Part shown: positions 1 through 10,403 of the stretch, piece after piece
Layout: every line of letters starts with the position of its first letter
Numbering within the stretch: position 1 is the stretch's first letter
Assembly: GCA_039090855.1 (NCBI GenBank)
Contig: CM077010.1
Span: forward strand, 50,548,905-50,612,904
Direction: 5' to 3'
DNA: 64,000 nucleotides
Source of the DNA: Macrothele yani
Lineage: Eukaryota; Arthropoda; Arachnida; Araneae; Macrothelidae
Notes under the pieces: generated by a model
The model's input: only the letters and a program-made list of their open reading frames with translations
Told to the model about the DNA's origin: nothing
Databases searched by the model: none
Made by a program: the position numbers and the translations under genes

Positions 1-210
1 TTCAAGTAATGTAGGTAAACCTTTGTACAGCAGTGTACAGAAAATGTCTGAAAAAGAAAAGATTGTTCGAGGCGTGTTCAATAAGTAATACCTCCGCGCA
101 AGTGTGTCGCGCATGACTTGTTGCTTAGCAACCAATCAGATGGAGAACGATTTTGTGTGCCATCAGCTTCATATTACTGCGTAATAGAACACCGTGCATC
201 TATTTGTTCG
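1..210. other. No gene seen
   Basis: Unannotated flank to the left of the first Penelope-like repeat. No convincing reading frame, terminal repeat or tandem repeat was seen. Confidence 0.5.
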
Positions 211-411
211 TATTTAAAATACTAAAACTATACTAGTGATCCGAAATTCTTGGCGCAGAATTGAAATCAAAGTTTCCAAGCTTTCGCACATCAACCAGAT
301 GGCTTTCTCAAGCAAGGTAAACAGCAAACTGCGAACTGGATAATAGAACACTTCAACAATTTGAACGCTGTAATTTGACTAGACAATAAATGAATAGATG
401 CGAAGGTAATT

Positions 412-584
412 AGTGGTCTAAGCGATGGCTTCTGATCATTTGTCCGGAAAAGGGTCCGGGTTCGAATCCCGGTGAGGCATGGATACTGTGTTTGTCGTAC
501 GGCATTGGCTCTCTCCCTTCCCTGGAACCAGTCACCCTAAATTAGGGACGGGCGACTGGTCGTTTAACCTCCAATCGAAAAAAA
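412..584 (+). mobile_element. tRNA-derived SINE family A, internally deleted
   Basis: Begins in the tRNA-like head ('agtggtctaagcgatggc'), contains a B-box-like 'gggttcgaatcc', the body 'ggaaccagt...ctaaattaggg' and ends at 'cctccaatc' plus an A-run. It lacks the first bases of the head and the roughly 30-base body piece 'cttatagcccattgagttg...' found in the copies at 32195 and 59576. It is inserted into the Penelope-like left arm: the arm sequence resumes after it. Confidence 0.85.
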
Positions 585-665
585 TAATATTCATTCTCAG
601 AAACGAGGCGTCATGTGAGTTGGGCACGCGGTATCGTGGTAGAAAACGTAGCATTATTTGATGAA

Positions 666-971
666 CTAGTTCCAAAGTCGTGGCAATTCTAAAGGAACGA
701 TATCATTGCAAGCCTCACTGTTGGTTACGATTTCTAAGGTTTCGCGAATGGCAGTAGATTTAGGCGTGGAGTAGGAAGCCAATTTCTTGATATCATCCCA
801 TGTAGGATCAGCGGACTTGAACTTGACTTCTCTGGACAGGGAAGTGGTTACTTTTCTCTCCCTTGTGTCTCTTTTATGTTCGTTGAGTCTAATTCTGAAC
901 GAACGCTTGGCCATTCCGATGTAGTATCTCTTGGAGCCGTCCGGATATTGTAGTGGGATGGCATAAAAACC
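666..971 (-). pseudogene. Penelope-like GIY-YIG endonuclease fragment
   Basis: The minus strand reads a GIY-YIG start: GFY near 963-971 and YYIG at 915-926, followed by 'MAKRSFRIRLNEHKRDTR' and a tail ending LELPRLWN before a stop. In Penelope-like elements this domain follows the reverse transcriptase and nicks the target. Upstream (about 975-1060) a possible reverse-transcriptase thumb is shifted in frame. No full polymerase remains, so the copy cannot be autonomous. Confidence 0.75.
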
Positions 972-1522
972 TACCTCGTTGAAAAGCGGGGCTTGTCAAT
1001 ATGTCTCTTAAGCTGGGTATATAAAGATGCTGGAGACTTTATGCCGACAACGAAGTTCCTCCTCCTGAGCGCGTTCTTGAGTTGATAGGAAACAATTGGT
1101 ATGTAGGGAATAGAGCCAGTTAGCATAGTTGCGGCACAGAAGGATTAACACAGTGGATCTGTATTTGTCGGTAAAATTTTGAATCTGATTCGAGGTGTAT
1201 CCTGCCTAAGCGGCCAATTCGGTCATGTTTTTTAGTTCGCATTGTTTAGAGTGAAGATCCGAGGAGACGGCGAACATCTGAGGAGAGCCCAACTTACATG
1301 ACGCCTCGTTTCTGCGAATGAATAATTACATTCGCATCTATTTATTTATTATCTAGTCAAGTCACCGCGTTCCAATTATTGAAGTGTTCTATTATCCAGT
1401 TTGCTGTCTACCTTCCTTGAGAATGCCATCTGGTTAATGTGCGAAAGCTTGGAAGCTGTAATTTTCTATTCCACGCCAAGAAATTCGGATCACTAGTATA
1501 GTTATACTATTTCAAATATATA

Positions 1523-2717
1523 CGCTATCTACCAACAAGTATTTGGACACCCCTGCAATCGACGATATCTGCGGTCCTGATACACGTCACGGCTGCCGCC
1601 GTTAAATATCGTGTGGGAAACAACAACGCAACCAGTCGCATGCAAGATGCCACGCTGTTCGGAGCTCTCTGATTTCGAGAAAGGTGTAATCGTCCGGTAT
1701 CACAGAAATGGCCGATTCATAAGTGACATATCCAGCGAGTTGAAGAACCAAAAAACGACAGTGGACTACGTGATTGGAAAGTGGAAGATGAGAGGTGACT
1801 GTCGGAATGTGCCCCGACCCGGCAGACACACAAAACTGGGAGTTAGAGACCGACGGGTGCTGGCCAGAGAAATTCGGAAGAAACGCACCAAACCGATGAG
1901 CCACATCCGCGAGGAGTTTCAACAGGCATCCGGGAGTGTTCTTTCAATGAATAGCATCCATAAGGAAGCCCATCTGCTCGGTTATCATGAACATGCTGCC
2001 GCCTACAAGCCTTTGATCACCAAGTCCAATAGCGCTGCTCGGCTAACTGGTGCAAAGAACGTCGACAGTGGACCGTTGAACAGTGAAAACACGTTCTCTG
2101 GAGCGACGAATCAAAGTTCACCCTCTACCGTTCGGATGGCAGGGTCTGGGTTTGGCGTCTGCCTGGAGAACGCCTCCTGCCGGAATGTATTGTGCCAACT
2201 GTGAAGTTCGGTGGCGGTGGAAACATGCTATGGGGGTGTTTCGCCTGGTATGGCACGGAACCCTTGGTCGCAATTCCTGGTAGACTCAACGGCGAGACCT
2301 ACTGCACCATTTTGGATGACCATGCGCTTCTTACGTTGTGGCAGTTTTAAGGGGTGGACCCATGTTACTTTCAAGATGACAATGCCACCTGTCATGTTGC
2401 GAGGTCCACCATGGCTTGGTATGGTGACAATGGGGTTAATCGAATGGACTGGCCTGCGCAGAGCCCGGACTTTAATCCTATCAAGCACCTCTGTAACGAG
2501 TTGGAGCGTCGACTTAAGGGGTGCCCCCACCGTCCCAAATCGGTGAAGGAACTGACCTGTCTTTTCCAAGCCGAGTGAAGAAAATACCACTAGCCGTCGT
2601 ACAACACCTGGTTGAGAGTATGCCCCGGAGGGTCGCAGCTGTAATCGCTATTGCAGGTGAATAAACTTCGTTTACCTTTGCTATCACCAGTGCCCAATTA
2701 CATGTTGATAGATAGTG
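1523..2717 (+). mobile_element. Tc1-like DNA transposon with TIRs and TA target
   Basis: The left end 'cgctatctaccaacaagta' and the complement of the right end 'cactatctatcaacatgta' are imperfect inverted repeats, each next to a TA (1521-1522 and 2718-2719). The roughly 1.2-kb length suits a Tc1/mariner element. The single interior gene is broken. Confidence 0.88.
1647..2578 (+). pseudogene. Tc1-like transposase pseudogene
   Basis: Starts at MPRCSELSDFEKG (1647), followed by a helix-turn-helix DNA-binding region with 'VPRPGRHTKLGVRDRRVLAR'. The frame is lost near 2060-2090 and again near 2350. The catalytic region is split: WSDESKF gives the first Asp, FQDDNATCHVA (about 2370) the second, and 'SPDFNPIKHLCNEL' stands where Tc1 proteins have NPIEHLW. 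The third catalytic acid is therefore Lys here. Frameshifts and this change make it inactive. Confidence 0.88.
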
Positions 2718-2746
2718 TAGTTGGTGTACGGTACCTGTTTATTAAC

Positions 2747-3342
2747 CTTTTAAGCGGCCAAAGTTTCTGAATCAAATGGCGCCTAAACTTTTCTAAGCTT
2801 CTCAAAGAGAAATTGTTCACATAGCGACTGCATTTTACGAAAGCTACGAAAAAACAATGTCTTTACCCCTCCCACCTCAGCAGTACTGAACATAAACCTG
2901 TAGCTAGTGAAAAGATCTGGCTTCTATAATCCTCTGTTATCTGCTCCATGACCCTTGACATGATCTGGAAGGGCTGGTTCCCTTCATAAGGACAACGTAC
3001 TACTTGGTAGAAACAAGTACCTCTAACATATTCTCTCTTTCTTTTTTTAGGGTTGTCGACATTCTTATAGACCTTTTAGCAGATAAAAAGTTAGAAAGGA
3101 TAAGTGTCAATCCTCCTCCTAAATGACCACTTTGAAAAACAAAGTGGTCATTTAGCGTCAATTATCCCCCTAAATGACCACTTTGATAAGATAAGGAGAA
3201 GGCATCGCTCTCAGACTAACAAGTTCATTTATTCCAGATGCATTCGACACACTTTTTTTTAGATATAACGAATATATTCGTTCGAGCCGATTGCAGCCGA
3301 TTTTGCTAACCCCGAGTTAATTCATTCCAGCCGGTTAAAAGG
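2747..3342. mobile_element. piggyBac-type MITE, family with TTAA target duplication
   Basis: Flanked by TTAA on both sides (2743-2746 and 3343-3346). The left end 'ccttttaagcggcc' and right-end complement 'ccttttaaccggctg' are inverted repeats. No transposase frame. Related copies: 31355-33400 (opened by insertions), 11799-11970 (complement strand, right end only) and a scrap near 30778-30822. The TTAA target and CC(C/T)TTT ends fit piggyBac; that family assignment is inferred. Confidence 0.75.
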
Positions 3343-3371
3343 TTAATTGTTTGTATTTTGCTGTGTTTAAA

Positions 3372-3620
3372 ATGGATTATTCTTTCCCAACTGTGTCGAC
3401 GGGTGTCACACAACGATCAGTTATAGAATTTTTAACTCATGAAAACGCACTTCCCAAAGAAATTCATACTATATTAGAGGCCGTTTACGGTTTGGTAGTT
3501 TTGATCATAAGCACTGTTCGTCGTTAGGTATGAAAATCGAAGTACAGTGGAGGACATTTTGTCTGCTCAAATCGCAAATTGCGATTACGGGTCTCCCATT
3601 CTGCGGTTGATCCTTTACGG
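3372..3620 (+). pseudogene. Mariner-type transposase N-terminal scrap
   Basis: A plus-strand frame starts MDYSFPTVSTGVTQRSVIEF and continues LTHENALPKEIHTILEAVYG, then STVRR before a stop near 3525. This resembles the N-terminal helix-turn-helix of mariner/SETMAR-like transposases (IEFL...E.P.EIH..L..VYG...STVRRW). No catalytic domain follows, and no terminal repeats were identified. Confidence 0.5.
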
Positions 3621-3653
3621 CCAGCATTCCTCCACTGTACTTAATCACAGCGA

Positions 3654-3911
3654 AATGACTTTTATTTGACGCTGGCAAGTAAAAAGGGAAATAATCGAAA
3701 ACTGAATTGCTGATCTTATCTCCGCTTGAATATGACAGTCGTTGAAACAAATGTCAAACGTCTCTGCAAACTATTCATTTTTACTGGCTGTGCAATGCGG
3801 TTTAGTTGAGTTTATTGCCGAGATGTAAAACTGACTTTTATTTGATGCTGAAAATCAAGAAGGAAAATAAAAAACTGAATCCTCAGTCTTATTTTCGCTT
3901 AAACATAACTA
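3654..3911 (+). repeat. Degenerate direct repeat, about 80 bp, 175 bp apart
   Basis: Positions 3654-3735 and 3829-3911 are diverged copies: both hold 'gacttttatttga(c/t)gctg', then 'aaactgaat', 'tctta' and 'cgctt(g/a)aa(t/c)at'. No coding meaning was found. Confidence 0.6.
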
Positions 3912-5320
3912 CACTGGCGGAAAGTGAAAAAAGAACACCAAGAAGGAGACGTCTGATACCAACGAAATTTATACAGCATAATAACGGAATACAGAGGATA
4001 ACATGATCAAAACATTACGGCAAATTACAGCTGTATTTGCTGGTAAACTGAAAAATAACATTTCCATGTAACATGATTAGTACGAGGTTGAACCGATATG
4101 AACTGCGTCACACTGTGCAATTCTGGCATGGAGTCTGTCGTACAGACGTTGGATGTAAGTTTGGGGTATTAAGTTCTAAGCAACCTCAACCTGGACGCGT
4201 AAATCGGGGATGGTCGTGGCTGGCCGTGGAGACCGGATAAGTCGTTGTCCCATAAAATCCCACACGTGCTCAATGGGGGACAAATCCGGTGAACGTGCAG
4301 GCCATGGAAGTCGTTTCACACCCTGAAGTGCATGTTGCGTTGCACGTGCCGTGTGTGGGCGTGCGTTACCTTGCTGGAAAACACCAGAATGGACCGACCT
4401 TACAAATGGCACAGCAACGGACTGAATGATGTTGTTGATGTAAGCGGTGCTGTTTAACGTACCCGGTACAAACACTAGTTGTGTACGGGAGTGATAGCTG
4501 ATCGCTCCCCACACTTGGAGACCAGGTGTAGGCCCTGTGTGTCGCTGGCGGATGCAAGAAGGGTGGAGACGCTCCACTGTGCGTCTGCGAATACGCATAC
4601 GGCCATCGAAGGCTTCCAAGCAGAATCTGCTTTCATCGCTGAACACGACAGATCGCCATTGCGTTCTTCAATGCAGACGTTGGCGACACCACTGCAGCCG
4701 TTCCTGACGGCGGGCTGGAGTCAGAGGTACACATGCCAGAGGCACACGTGCACGTAGTCCTGCATCCAGTAGACGGTTGCGGATTGTTCGCACAGTCACT
4801 TCAGGTGCAACGGCAGCTCGGATTTGCGTCGCAGTGGATGTTCTGCTTGACAACGCCGCTTTTCTTATGCGTCGATCGGTCCGTCAGTGACTCCGGTTCC
4901 ACGTCTTCTCGTGAGGGAATGTTTCTCGGACCATCTACGCCACCATCGTACCACCACCGATACTTCCCGTCCAATTCGCTCCGCAATACGACGATACGAC
5001 CACCCGGCCTCGCGGATTCCGACTTGAATACCTCGCTGAAACTGCTGAAATCGTACACGTCTTCCATGTCTAGGCATTGCAGCTTCTTCAGGGTCTTCGC
5101 ACGTGTTCGTACACCGACGACTGATTACAATCACTTTTCCGTACTCGTTAAATACCACCGACGATAATTTGCATATTATGCCGTGCTGTGGCGTAAGCGC
5201 TCACCAGTTGGTCCCGAAATTAACATCACACCTACGTAAATTCGTCCCCATTAACATATGTAAATTTTATGATCGTCCGCCAATTCCTTCTTGGTGTTAT
5301 TTTTTCACTTTCCGTCAGTG
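3912..5320 (-). mobile_element. Tc1-like DNA transposon (minus orientation)
   Basis: Left end 'cactggcggaaagtgaaaaa' and right-end complement 'cactgacggaaagtgaaaaa' are near-identical inverted repeats, each beside a TA (3910-3911 and 5321-5322). Both then continue into 'aacaccaagaagga'. Length 1.41 kb. Encodes a broken minus-strand transposase. Confidence 0.92.
4176..5077 (-). pseudogene. Tc1-like transposase pseudogene
   Basis: The start is probably MPRHGRRVRFQQFQ at 5077, chosen because a helix-turn-helix region (REAGWSYRRIAERIGREVS) follows at once. The gene is spread over three frames: 5077-4865, 4853-4668 and 4646-4176. First catalytic Asp in MFSDESRFCL; the second site reads FQQGNARPHTA where QQDN is usual, so Asp is replaced by Gly; the Glu remains in SPDLSPIEHVWDF. 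Two frameshifts and this change make it dead. Confidence 0.9.
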
Positions 5321-5775
5321 TATTATCATGAACAACTATGGGTAAGATGACCAGATATTGGAACATTGATTTGAGTACAAAATGGCGTGATGTCCCCAAA
5401 TCAGCAGATCATTTGGGGACACATATACATACTCAAAAATAAATATGCAAACCTTTTTGTCACAAAACTGCATTGTTTCTACAAATGTGATATTACATAA
5501 GAAAACGTATGTCTTAAAAGGACATATTTTGTGGAATGTTGGTAATTGGTACTGATAAAGCAGAGCTATGATGTCGAGAACATATTAGCAAAAGTCAAAT
5601 ATTTTACCTTGGGTATGTGTGCTGAATTAAAATCAAGCTGCACACTAATGAACTAATTGCATGGCGGATTTTTCATTTTGCCAAAGTTTGAGGAGGAACT
5701 CAGAACAAGTATAGTCGAAATTTGGCCCGCCCACTGGTACAGTCCTCTAAGTTCTGAACATTGACCATTTATACA

Positions 5776-5830
5776 GGTTTGTACGGGTTCAAATCCCGAA
5801 TGAGGCATGGGTGCTGTTTCTTTCCGTTTT
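5776..5830 (+). repeat. SINE family A head scrap
   Basis: 'acgggttcaaatcccgaatg' followed by 'aggcatgggtgctgt' matches the B-box and start of the body of SINE family A, diverged. The rest of the SINE is absent. Confidence 0.55.
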
Positions 5831-5929
5831 TTTTTTACTTACAGCACTTGCTTTCTCTTTTACCTTGAACGAATGTCCCCAAATGAAGGAGATGTAACTG
5901 CTAATGGACATTAGTGTCCCGCACGGTAA

Positions 5930-6666
5930 CCTTTAAACTTGAAAAAGAAAAAAACAAGTTTGTAAAATCATGCAATGCATTGAATATACAACGCTTTCCA
6001 ACATACCAGAAATCATTACTCAAGTTATTACTCAAGCTATGAGGATAATGGCTGTGGAATAAATCGCGCTCCTGTGCCCTGACCCTTGATCCCATATAGA
6101 TGATAGTCAACAGAACCGGTTAGGTATACCTCCGAGATAACATGATAAAGTTTTGTCGCAATAGAAGCATTTTTACGTAAGTTATGATGCATAAGAACTA
6201 TGGAATAGATCCCGCTCCTGTATCCTAACCTTTGACCCCATTTCGCCCATTTGCAATAGGATTCGTCCCCAGGCAGGCCCCTACAACATACTAGCATTTC
6301 ATCCATACCGTAGCATTTTTACGTAAGTTATGATGCATAATAGTGATGGAAGTGATTCCGCATTTTCAATAGGGTTCCTCCCCAAGCGCTCCTCTACCAC
6401 ATACTAACATTTCATAGAAATCGAACGATATTTACGCAAGTTATGAGGCGTAAGGGCTATGGAATGGATCTCGCTCCAATGTCGTGACCTTTAAACCCAT
6501 TTGTCTCATTTTCAATAGGGTTCGTTCCCAGGTGGTCCCCTACCACATAATAAAATCCCATCGAAATCGAACCATTTTTACGTGAGTTATCGTGCCGACA
6601 GACAGACGGACGGACGGAAAAAGCTAGAGCATATACGCTTCTTCAACCTACGGTTGGAAAGCGTAA
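5930..6666. repeat. Compound repeat J, copy 1
   Basis: Imperfect internal units of roughly 147 bp carry 'atggaat(a/g)gatc', 'tgacctttgaccccatttcg', 'tttcaatagggttcgt' and 'ttttacg(t/c)aagttat'. The copy ends in a GACG-rich run (6600-6618), then 'agcatatacgcttcttcaac' and 'tacggttggaaagcgt'. A larger copy lies at 53470-55090 with the same ending. No coding signal; class unknown. Confidence 0.75.
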
Positions 6667-7047
6667 AAAAACATTCGGAATTCGTTTCAACAAGAAGCAT
6701 GTTGCAAAATTAGTACAACGAAAACTATTTTTAAGAACATTTTTCATTAGAAATCTAACGAGCTAATGAGAAAGTGTAAATTCGAGAACACTTGAGGACA
6801 AACATCAAAATTTGGGGACAACTCGCGTCCCCAAATGCATCGGACGTTTTTGGGGACAATAAACTAAATTCGAGGACTGTCCACAAGAATTCATGATTTC
6901 TGGTCAGCTTAACTATGGGTAATAATAGTCCCGCAGGTGCCTGAAACCACGTGATATCAGACTTAATTTGTTTGACAGTGTTTTACTATCAGCGCGTCGA
7001 TACTCATCTGGTAAACAATGGCATTCCTGGGAAGGCGGTTCCAGGGA

Positions 7048-7357
7048 CAGATCAGATCGGATCATATGTAAAGGAATGTCTGACCCTAGGTCTTAAACAA
7101 CCCTTAGAAATAGGAAGCTAGGAGATTTAGGCTAGAGTGCCCGATAGGAAAGTGACACGGAAGCGAGGTAGAAAAGGGGAGGAAGACGCCCTTATTTATT
7201 ACCGGAGAGCCAGAACCCGAGGCCCGAACGCTTAACTTGCCCATCCGACGCACGGCGGATATTTAGTGGTTCGAGCGTTCGTACCTGTCTGGGATCGAAC
7301 CTGAGGTCTTCTTCGTGGTAGTCACGAACGCTAAACACGAGGCCTTCCGCGGCCCAG
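7048..7357 (-). mobile_element. tRNA-derived SINE family B
   Basis: On the minus strand a tRNA-like head ('gcgttcgtgactacc', B-box-like 'aggttcgatcccagacagg') is followed by a body with 'cactaaatatccgccgtgcg', 'tcggatggg' and 'gggcgtcttcctcccc'. A second copy in plus orientation lies at 56470-56790, co-linear over about 300 bases. Confidence 0.75.
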
Positions 7358-7595
7358 TTCCAGGGGCAAAGCGTGTTCGTTGCCGAATTCAGATGGAACC
7401 ATCGACGCATTCGCGTCCTCAACCACGAAGAGTCAGCGGAAAACCCAGGAAAAACCGCAGACGAGATGGTCGGAAAGACCAGGGTTCGAACACTCGTCAG
7501 AAACGTCCAGCTCTCACAAATTGCATAGCGACTTAATCAACTGCATCATGCCGGTGGTAATATAGATATAATTAATATTAAGGAATTATACACCA
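7358..7595. other. No gene seen
   Basis: Frames here are short (up to about 70 codons) and resemble no family known to me. The stretch lies between SINE B and the Penelope palindrome. Confidence 0.4.
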
Positions 7596-7850
7596 ACAAT
7601 ACTAAAAATAGTAAAACTATACTAAGAATCTGAATTTCTTAGCGCAGAATAGAAATAAAATTTTTGAAGCTTTCGCACATCTACCAGATGTGTTTTTCAA
7701 GAAGGTAGACAGTTAACTGTCGATCGTTAGTTGTCTACCTTCCTTGAAAAAGTCATCTGATTGGTGTGCGAAATCTTGGAAACTTTGATTTCTGCTCTAC
7801 TCCAAGAAATTCGAATTCTTAGTATGGTTATACTATTTTTAATATAACTG
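7596..7850. mobile_element. Penelope-like terminal palindrome
   Basis: Two arms of about 120 bp, inverted to each other, meet at about 7718-7730 ('cagttaactgtcgatcgtta'). Both match the outer ends of the Penelope-like loci at 211-1520 and 25390-26400 (for example 'gctttcgcacat' and 'aggtagaca'). This is the same head-to-head design with almost all coding DNA missing. Confidence 0.75.
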
Positions 7851-8126
7851 TAATTGAACAAAATATCCCAGGGTATGTGAAATGTTCACTTTTATCGGGT
7901 ATGTAATGCCAGTCTTAATGAAGTAGATATGAAACAAATTCTTCTCACTTTTTTACTTCTCACCAAACCTAAAAATAGGCATCAGCTTGGAGTAAAACAG
8001 ATCTTCTAGGGTATAATGGCGAAATTAAAACGGAATAATGTGAAACCATATTCGGTCAAGGTTGTTGTTATTGCAGAAATACTTCTGTACTTTAGCAGAA
8101 AAAACTGCATTTTAAATCATGAAAGA

Positions 8127-8335
8127 AATACGGGATTACGCCATATAATACAAATTTTGAAGATGACAATCCGATTTTTGGCGTAAATGTGACAAGGATG
8201 GTAAGTCAGATAATATCCGAAACCTTGAAAAATTTTCATCGTCCTGGAGCGGGACTCGAACCCGCGTCTCGCAGATAGTGCCCGGGTATGCTAACCACTA
8301 CACCACCCAGAACGACCAAGTTTCAAGTTTCCAAT
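8127..8335 (-). mobile_element. tRNA-derived SINE family C, minus copy
   Basis: The tRNA-like head lies at 8239-8315 on the minus strand: D-arm/A-box part 'tggtgtagtggttagcat' and T-arm 'gggttcgagtcccgctcc', with matching acceptor-like ends. The tail runs left through 'ggatattatctgactta' to the 'atcggattgtcatcttcaa' motif. It forms an inverted pair with the copy at 8440-8705. The extra bases in the anticodon arm argue against a working tRNA. Confidence 0.75.
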
Positions 8336-8439
8336 CAATTTGAATTTAACCATCACAGGATTCGCTAGTCGAAGCAACCGGCATTATTGTTTAGCGAATC
8401 TGGAGGTTAAGAATCTTATCATGTGTTTGCCCGGAGAAG

Positions 8440-8705
8440 CAGATAAATCATGAATGAAATACGGGATTACGCCATATAATAAAAATGTTAAAGATGACAA
8501 TCCGATTTCTGGCGTAAATGTGACAAATTGATCGGAAACTTGCAACTTGGTCGTTCTGGATGGTGTAGTGGTTAGCATATCCGGGCGTTTTCTGGGAGAC
8601 GCGGATTCGAGTCCCGCTCCAGGACGATAAAAGTTTTCGGATATTATCTGACTTACCACAGTTGTCACATTTACGCCAAAAATCGGATTGTCATCTTCAA
8701 AATTT
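8440..8705 (+). mobile_element. tRNA-derived SINE family C, plus copy
   Basis: The head at 8551-8627 matches the minus copy, with acceptor-like ends 'tcgttct' and 'aggacga'. The tail 'ttttcggatattatctgact' runs to 'atcggattgtcatcttcaa'. The part before the head (8440-8550) carries a further copy of the tail motif in the opposite direction, so the 8127-8705 locus is a nested inverted structure. Confidence 0.75.
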
Positions 8706-8738
8706 GCATTTGAATCCTAAAGCATCTCCAAGTATATA

Positions 8739-9675
8739 CGAGGGTTATACCGAAAGTAATACAGAAGTGGGCATGACTTTCTTATTAACTGACAGAAATC
8801 GTTCAAATTGCACATGTTGGTAAAATAACTCTTCCTCTGTAGTAACACTTCTTTTTCATTGTAGGTGAATAATAGATTCCAAGCGAAAGTCATTGAGTTT
8901 TCATTGCAGGTGAATAATGGATCCCAAGTGCCGTCATTGAGTTCTTGTCGAAGGAAGGCTGCAGGTGGTCCGACATCCACAGTAGACTGCAGAATGTTTA
9001 CGGAGATGACACCATTGACAAGAGCAATGTGCACAGACGGACGAAGAAGTTTAAAGAAGGGGAAACCAGCATTGAAGACAAACCATGAAGTGGGAAACCA
9101 TCATCTGCGACCACTGACACGAATCGTTAGTGTGTGAATGAATTAATCCTCGTGGAGAGACGAGTCACAATCCGTGAGCTTGTTGCACAACTGGACTGTG
9201 GTCACAATGCAATGCAGCAGATGGTGGAAGTCTCAGGGTATCAAAAAATGTGTTTAAAGTGGGCAGCTGACACCAGATTTGAAGGAAAGAATGGTGGAAG
9301 TCTGCTGGAAACATTTGAAACCTAGGAAGACACGTTTTCCCACCTTTCTGACTCCCACCTGTTCCGTCCAATGAAAGACAGTCTCCGGGGAAAACGATTT
9401 GATGACACATACGAGGTGAAAGTTGCTGTGAAGAAGAGGGTACAACAGTTCACACCTGAATTATTTCAAAGAAGATTCAAGAGTTGGGTTCAACGATGGC
9501 ACCAAGGCATCGCTTGTGATGGAGACTATGTTGAGATGTTGTAATCACTTCTTCACAAACTAACTTTTGTATAGAGAAAGAGTTACTCTACCAACATGCG
9601 CAATTTGTACGACCTCTGTCAGTTACTAAAAAAAGTTTTACATACTTTTTTGTATTACTTTCGGTACAACTCTCG
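8739..9675 (+). mobile_element. Mariner element with long TIRs and internal deletion
   Basis: Inverted repeats of about 90 bp, each next to TA (8737-8738 and 9676-9677). The left end 'cgagggttataccgaaagta' and right-end complement 'cgagagttgtaccgaaagta' match, and the similarity continues to 'gcacatgttggta'/'gcgcatgttggta'. At 0.94 kb it is shorter than a full mariner because the middle of the transposase is gone. Confidence 0.88.
8920..9543 (+). pseudogene. Mariner transposase remnant
   Basis: N-terminal pieces are readable in shifting frames (KEGCRWSDIHSRLQNVYGDD near 8955-9010, TKKFKEGETSIEDKP near 9045-9085), then ILVERRVTIRELVAQLDCGH (9145 on). The C-terminal end follows at 9365-9543, including KDSLRGKRFDDTYEVK and DGDYVEML before a stop. 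The catalytic core that should lie between them (about 9245-9340) is missing. Non-functional. Confidence 0.82.
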
Positions 9676-9677
9676 TA

Positions 9678-10403
9678 CATATATATTCAATTGATTCTTT
9701 TCTTGTAACAGTCCCAGTTACGTCTTTATTAGAGATCATAATAAATTAATCAGTTTAATAGTATCTGTTGGCTAAGAGGTATCGGGTTCAGACAATGTAG
9801 AATAATTCGCACGCCTACAAGCCTGATTTCTCATGAATTATGTGCAAGAACAAATGCAACACGGCTACAGTACAGCCACGTTGGATTATTTGCTGAGATA
9901 CTGCTGAATATCATTCTTTTCTAGTGGTTCTCGATCTTTCCTAACATTAGTCTCAAGTAACCGAAGTAATCTTGGAAACATTTTTCCCCAGGATTCCTGC
10001 CGTCTTATTGAGCCGACCCTGGGTAAGTAAGAAAATGCGTGGCGGACGTGACCGCCATTAATGATAAGGCATTTATTGTATTTTGAGCCCTGAGTGTTAG
10101 AAGAGCAAGATGGCTTCCTAATATTGAGGGTAACAGCTGTTAGACGACGTCTTTTGCTTCCGAGATTCTTACAGCGAATCGTTAAGCCTTTTCCAAACTC
10201 AAAAGAGTTTCATACTTTTTCTAAATGCAGATAAATGAGTGTGGGGTAAAAAAAAAAATTGAGCTTCTTTCTTTCTTTTTTTTTATTTTGAAAGTCAGTA
10301 CGACTGTCATCCTTTTTCTCAGTTCAACTATGTTGCTCTCCGTCTAGGAAAAAAATTAGCTGTAAAACGATGAAAACTCTAAATCAACTTCACCTATATA
10401 CTA
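9678..10403. other. AT-rich stretch without recognised features
   Basis: No terminal repeats, long frame or recognised family. A poly-A/poly-T pair lies near 10248-10283. Confidence 0.4.

Larger units (their letters stand above)
211..1520. mobile_element. Penelope-like element, inverted head-to-head remnant
   Basis: The left arm (about 211-640) and right arm (about 1285-1520) are inverted copies of the same 3' region. Both hold the stretch around 'ctttcgcacatcaaccagat' and its complement. The left arm belongs to a minus-strand copy that also keeps a GIY-YIG coding part (about 666-971); the right arm is a plus-strand copy reduced to its 3' UTR. The same end sequence recurs at 7596-7850 and 25390-26400. 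Penelope-like elements are known to carry terminal repeats in inverted arrangement. A SINE sits inside the left arm. Both copies are 5'-truncated and decayed. Confidence 0.8.
5343..6911. mobile_element. Non-autonomous DNA element, 8-bp target duplication (hAT-like)
   Basis: The octamer 'actatggg' flanks both sides (5335-5342 and 6912-6919). Just inside are inverted ends 'taagatgaccaga' and complement 'taagctgaccaga'. Both ends carry a subterminal hairpin of 'gtccccaaat' and its complement (about 5397-5422 and 6823-6845). The interior holds a SINE scrap and compound repeat J (5930-6666) but no transposase. The 8-bp duplication points to hAT; the terminal bases are not the usual CAG, so the class is uncertain. 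Confidence 0.68.

Noticed and set aside
7315..7565. Two overlapping plus-strand frames of 61-73 residues
   Set aside because: Partly antisense to SINE B and of low complexity; no family resemblance.
8239..8315. Functional tRNA genes (also at 8551, 10430, 30472, 32195, 42423, 52361)
   Set aside because: All occur as repeated modules with a common body or tail, and have extra or missing bases in the anticodon arm. They are SINE heads.
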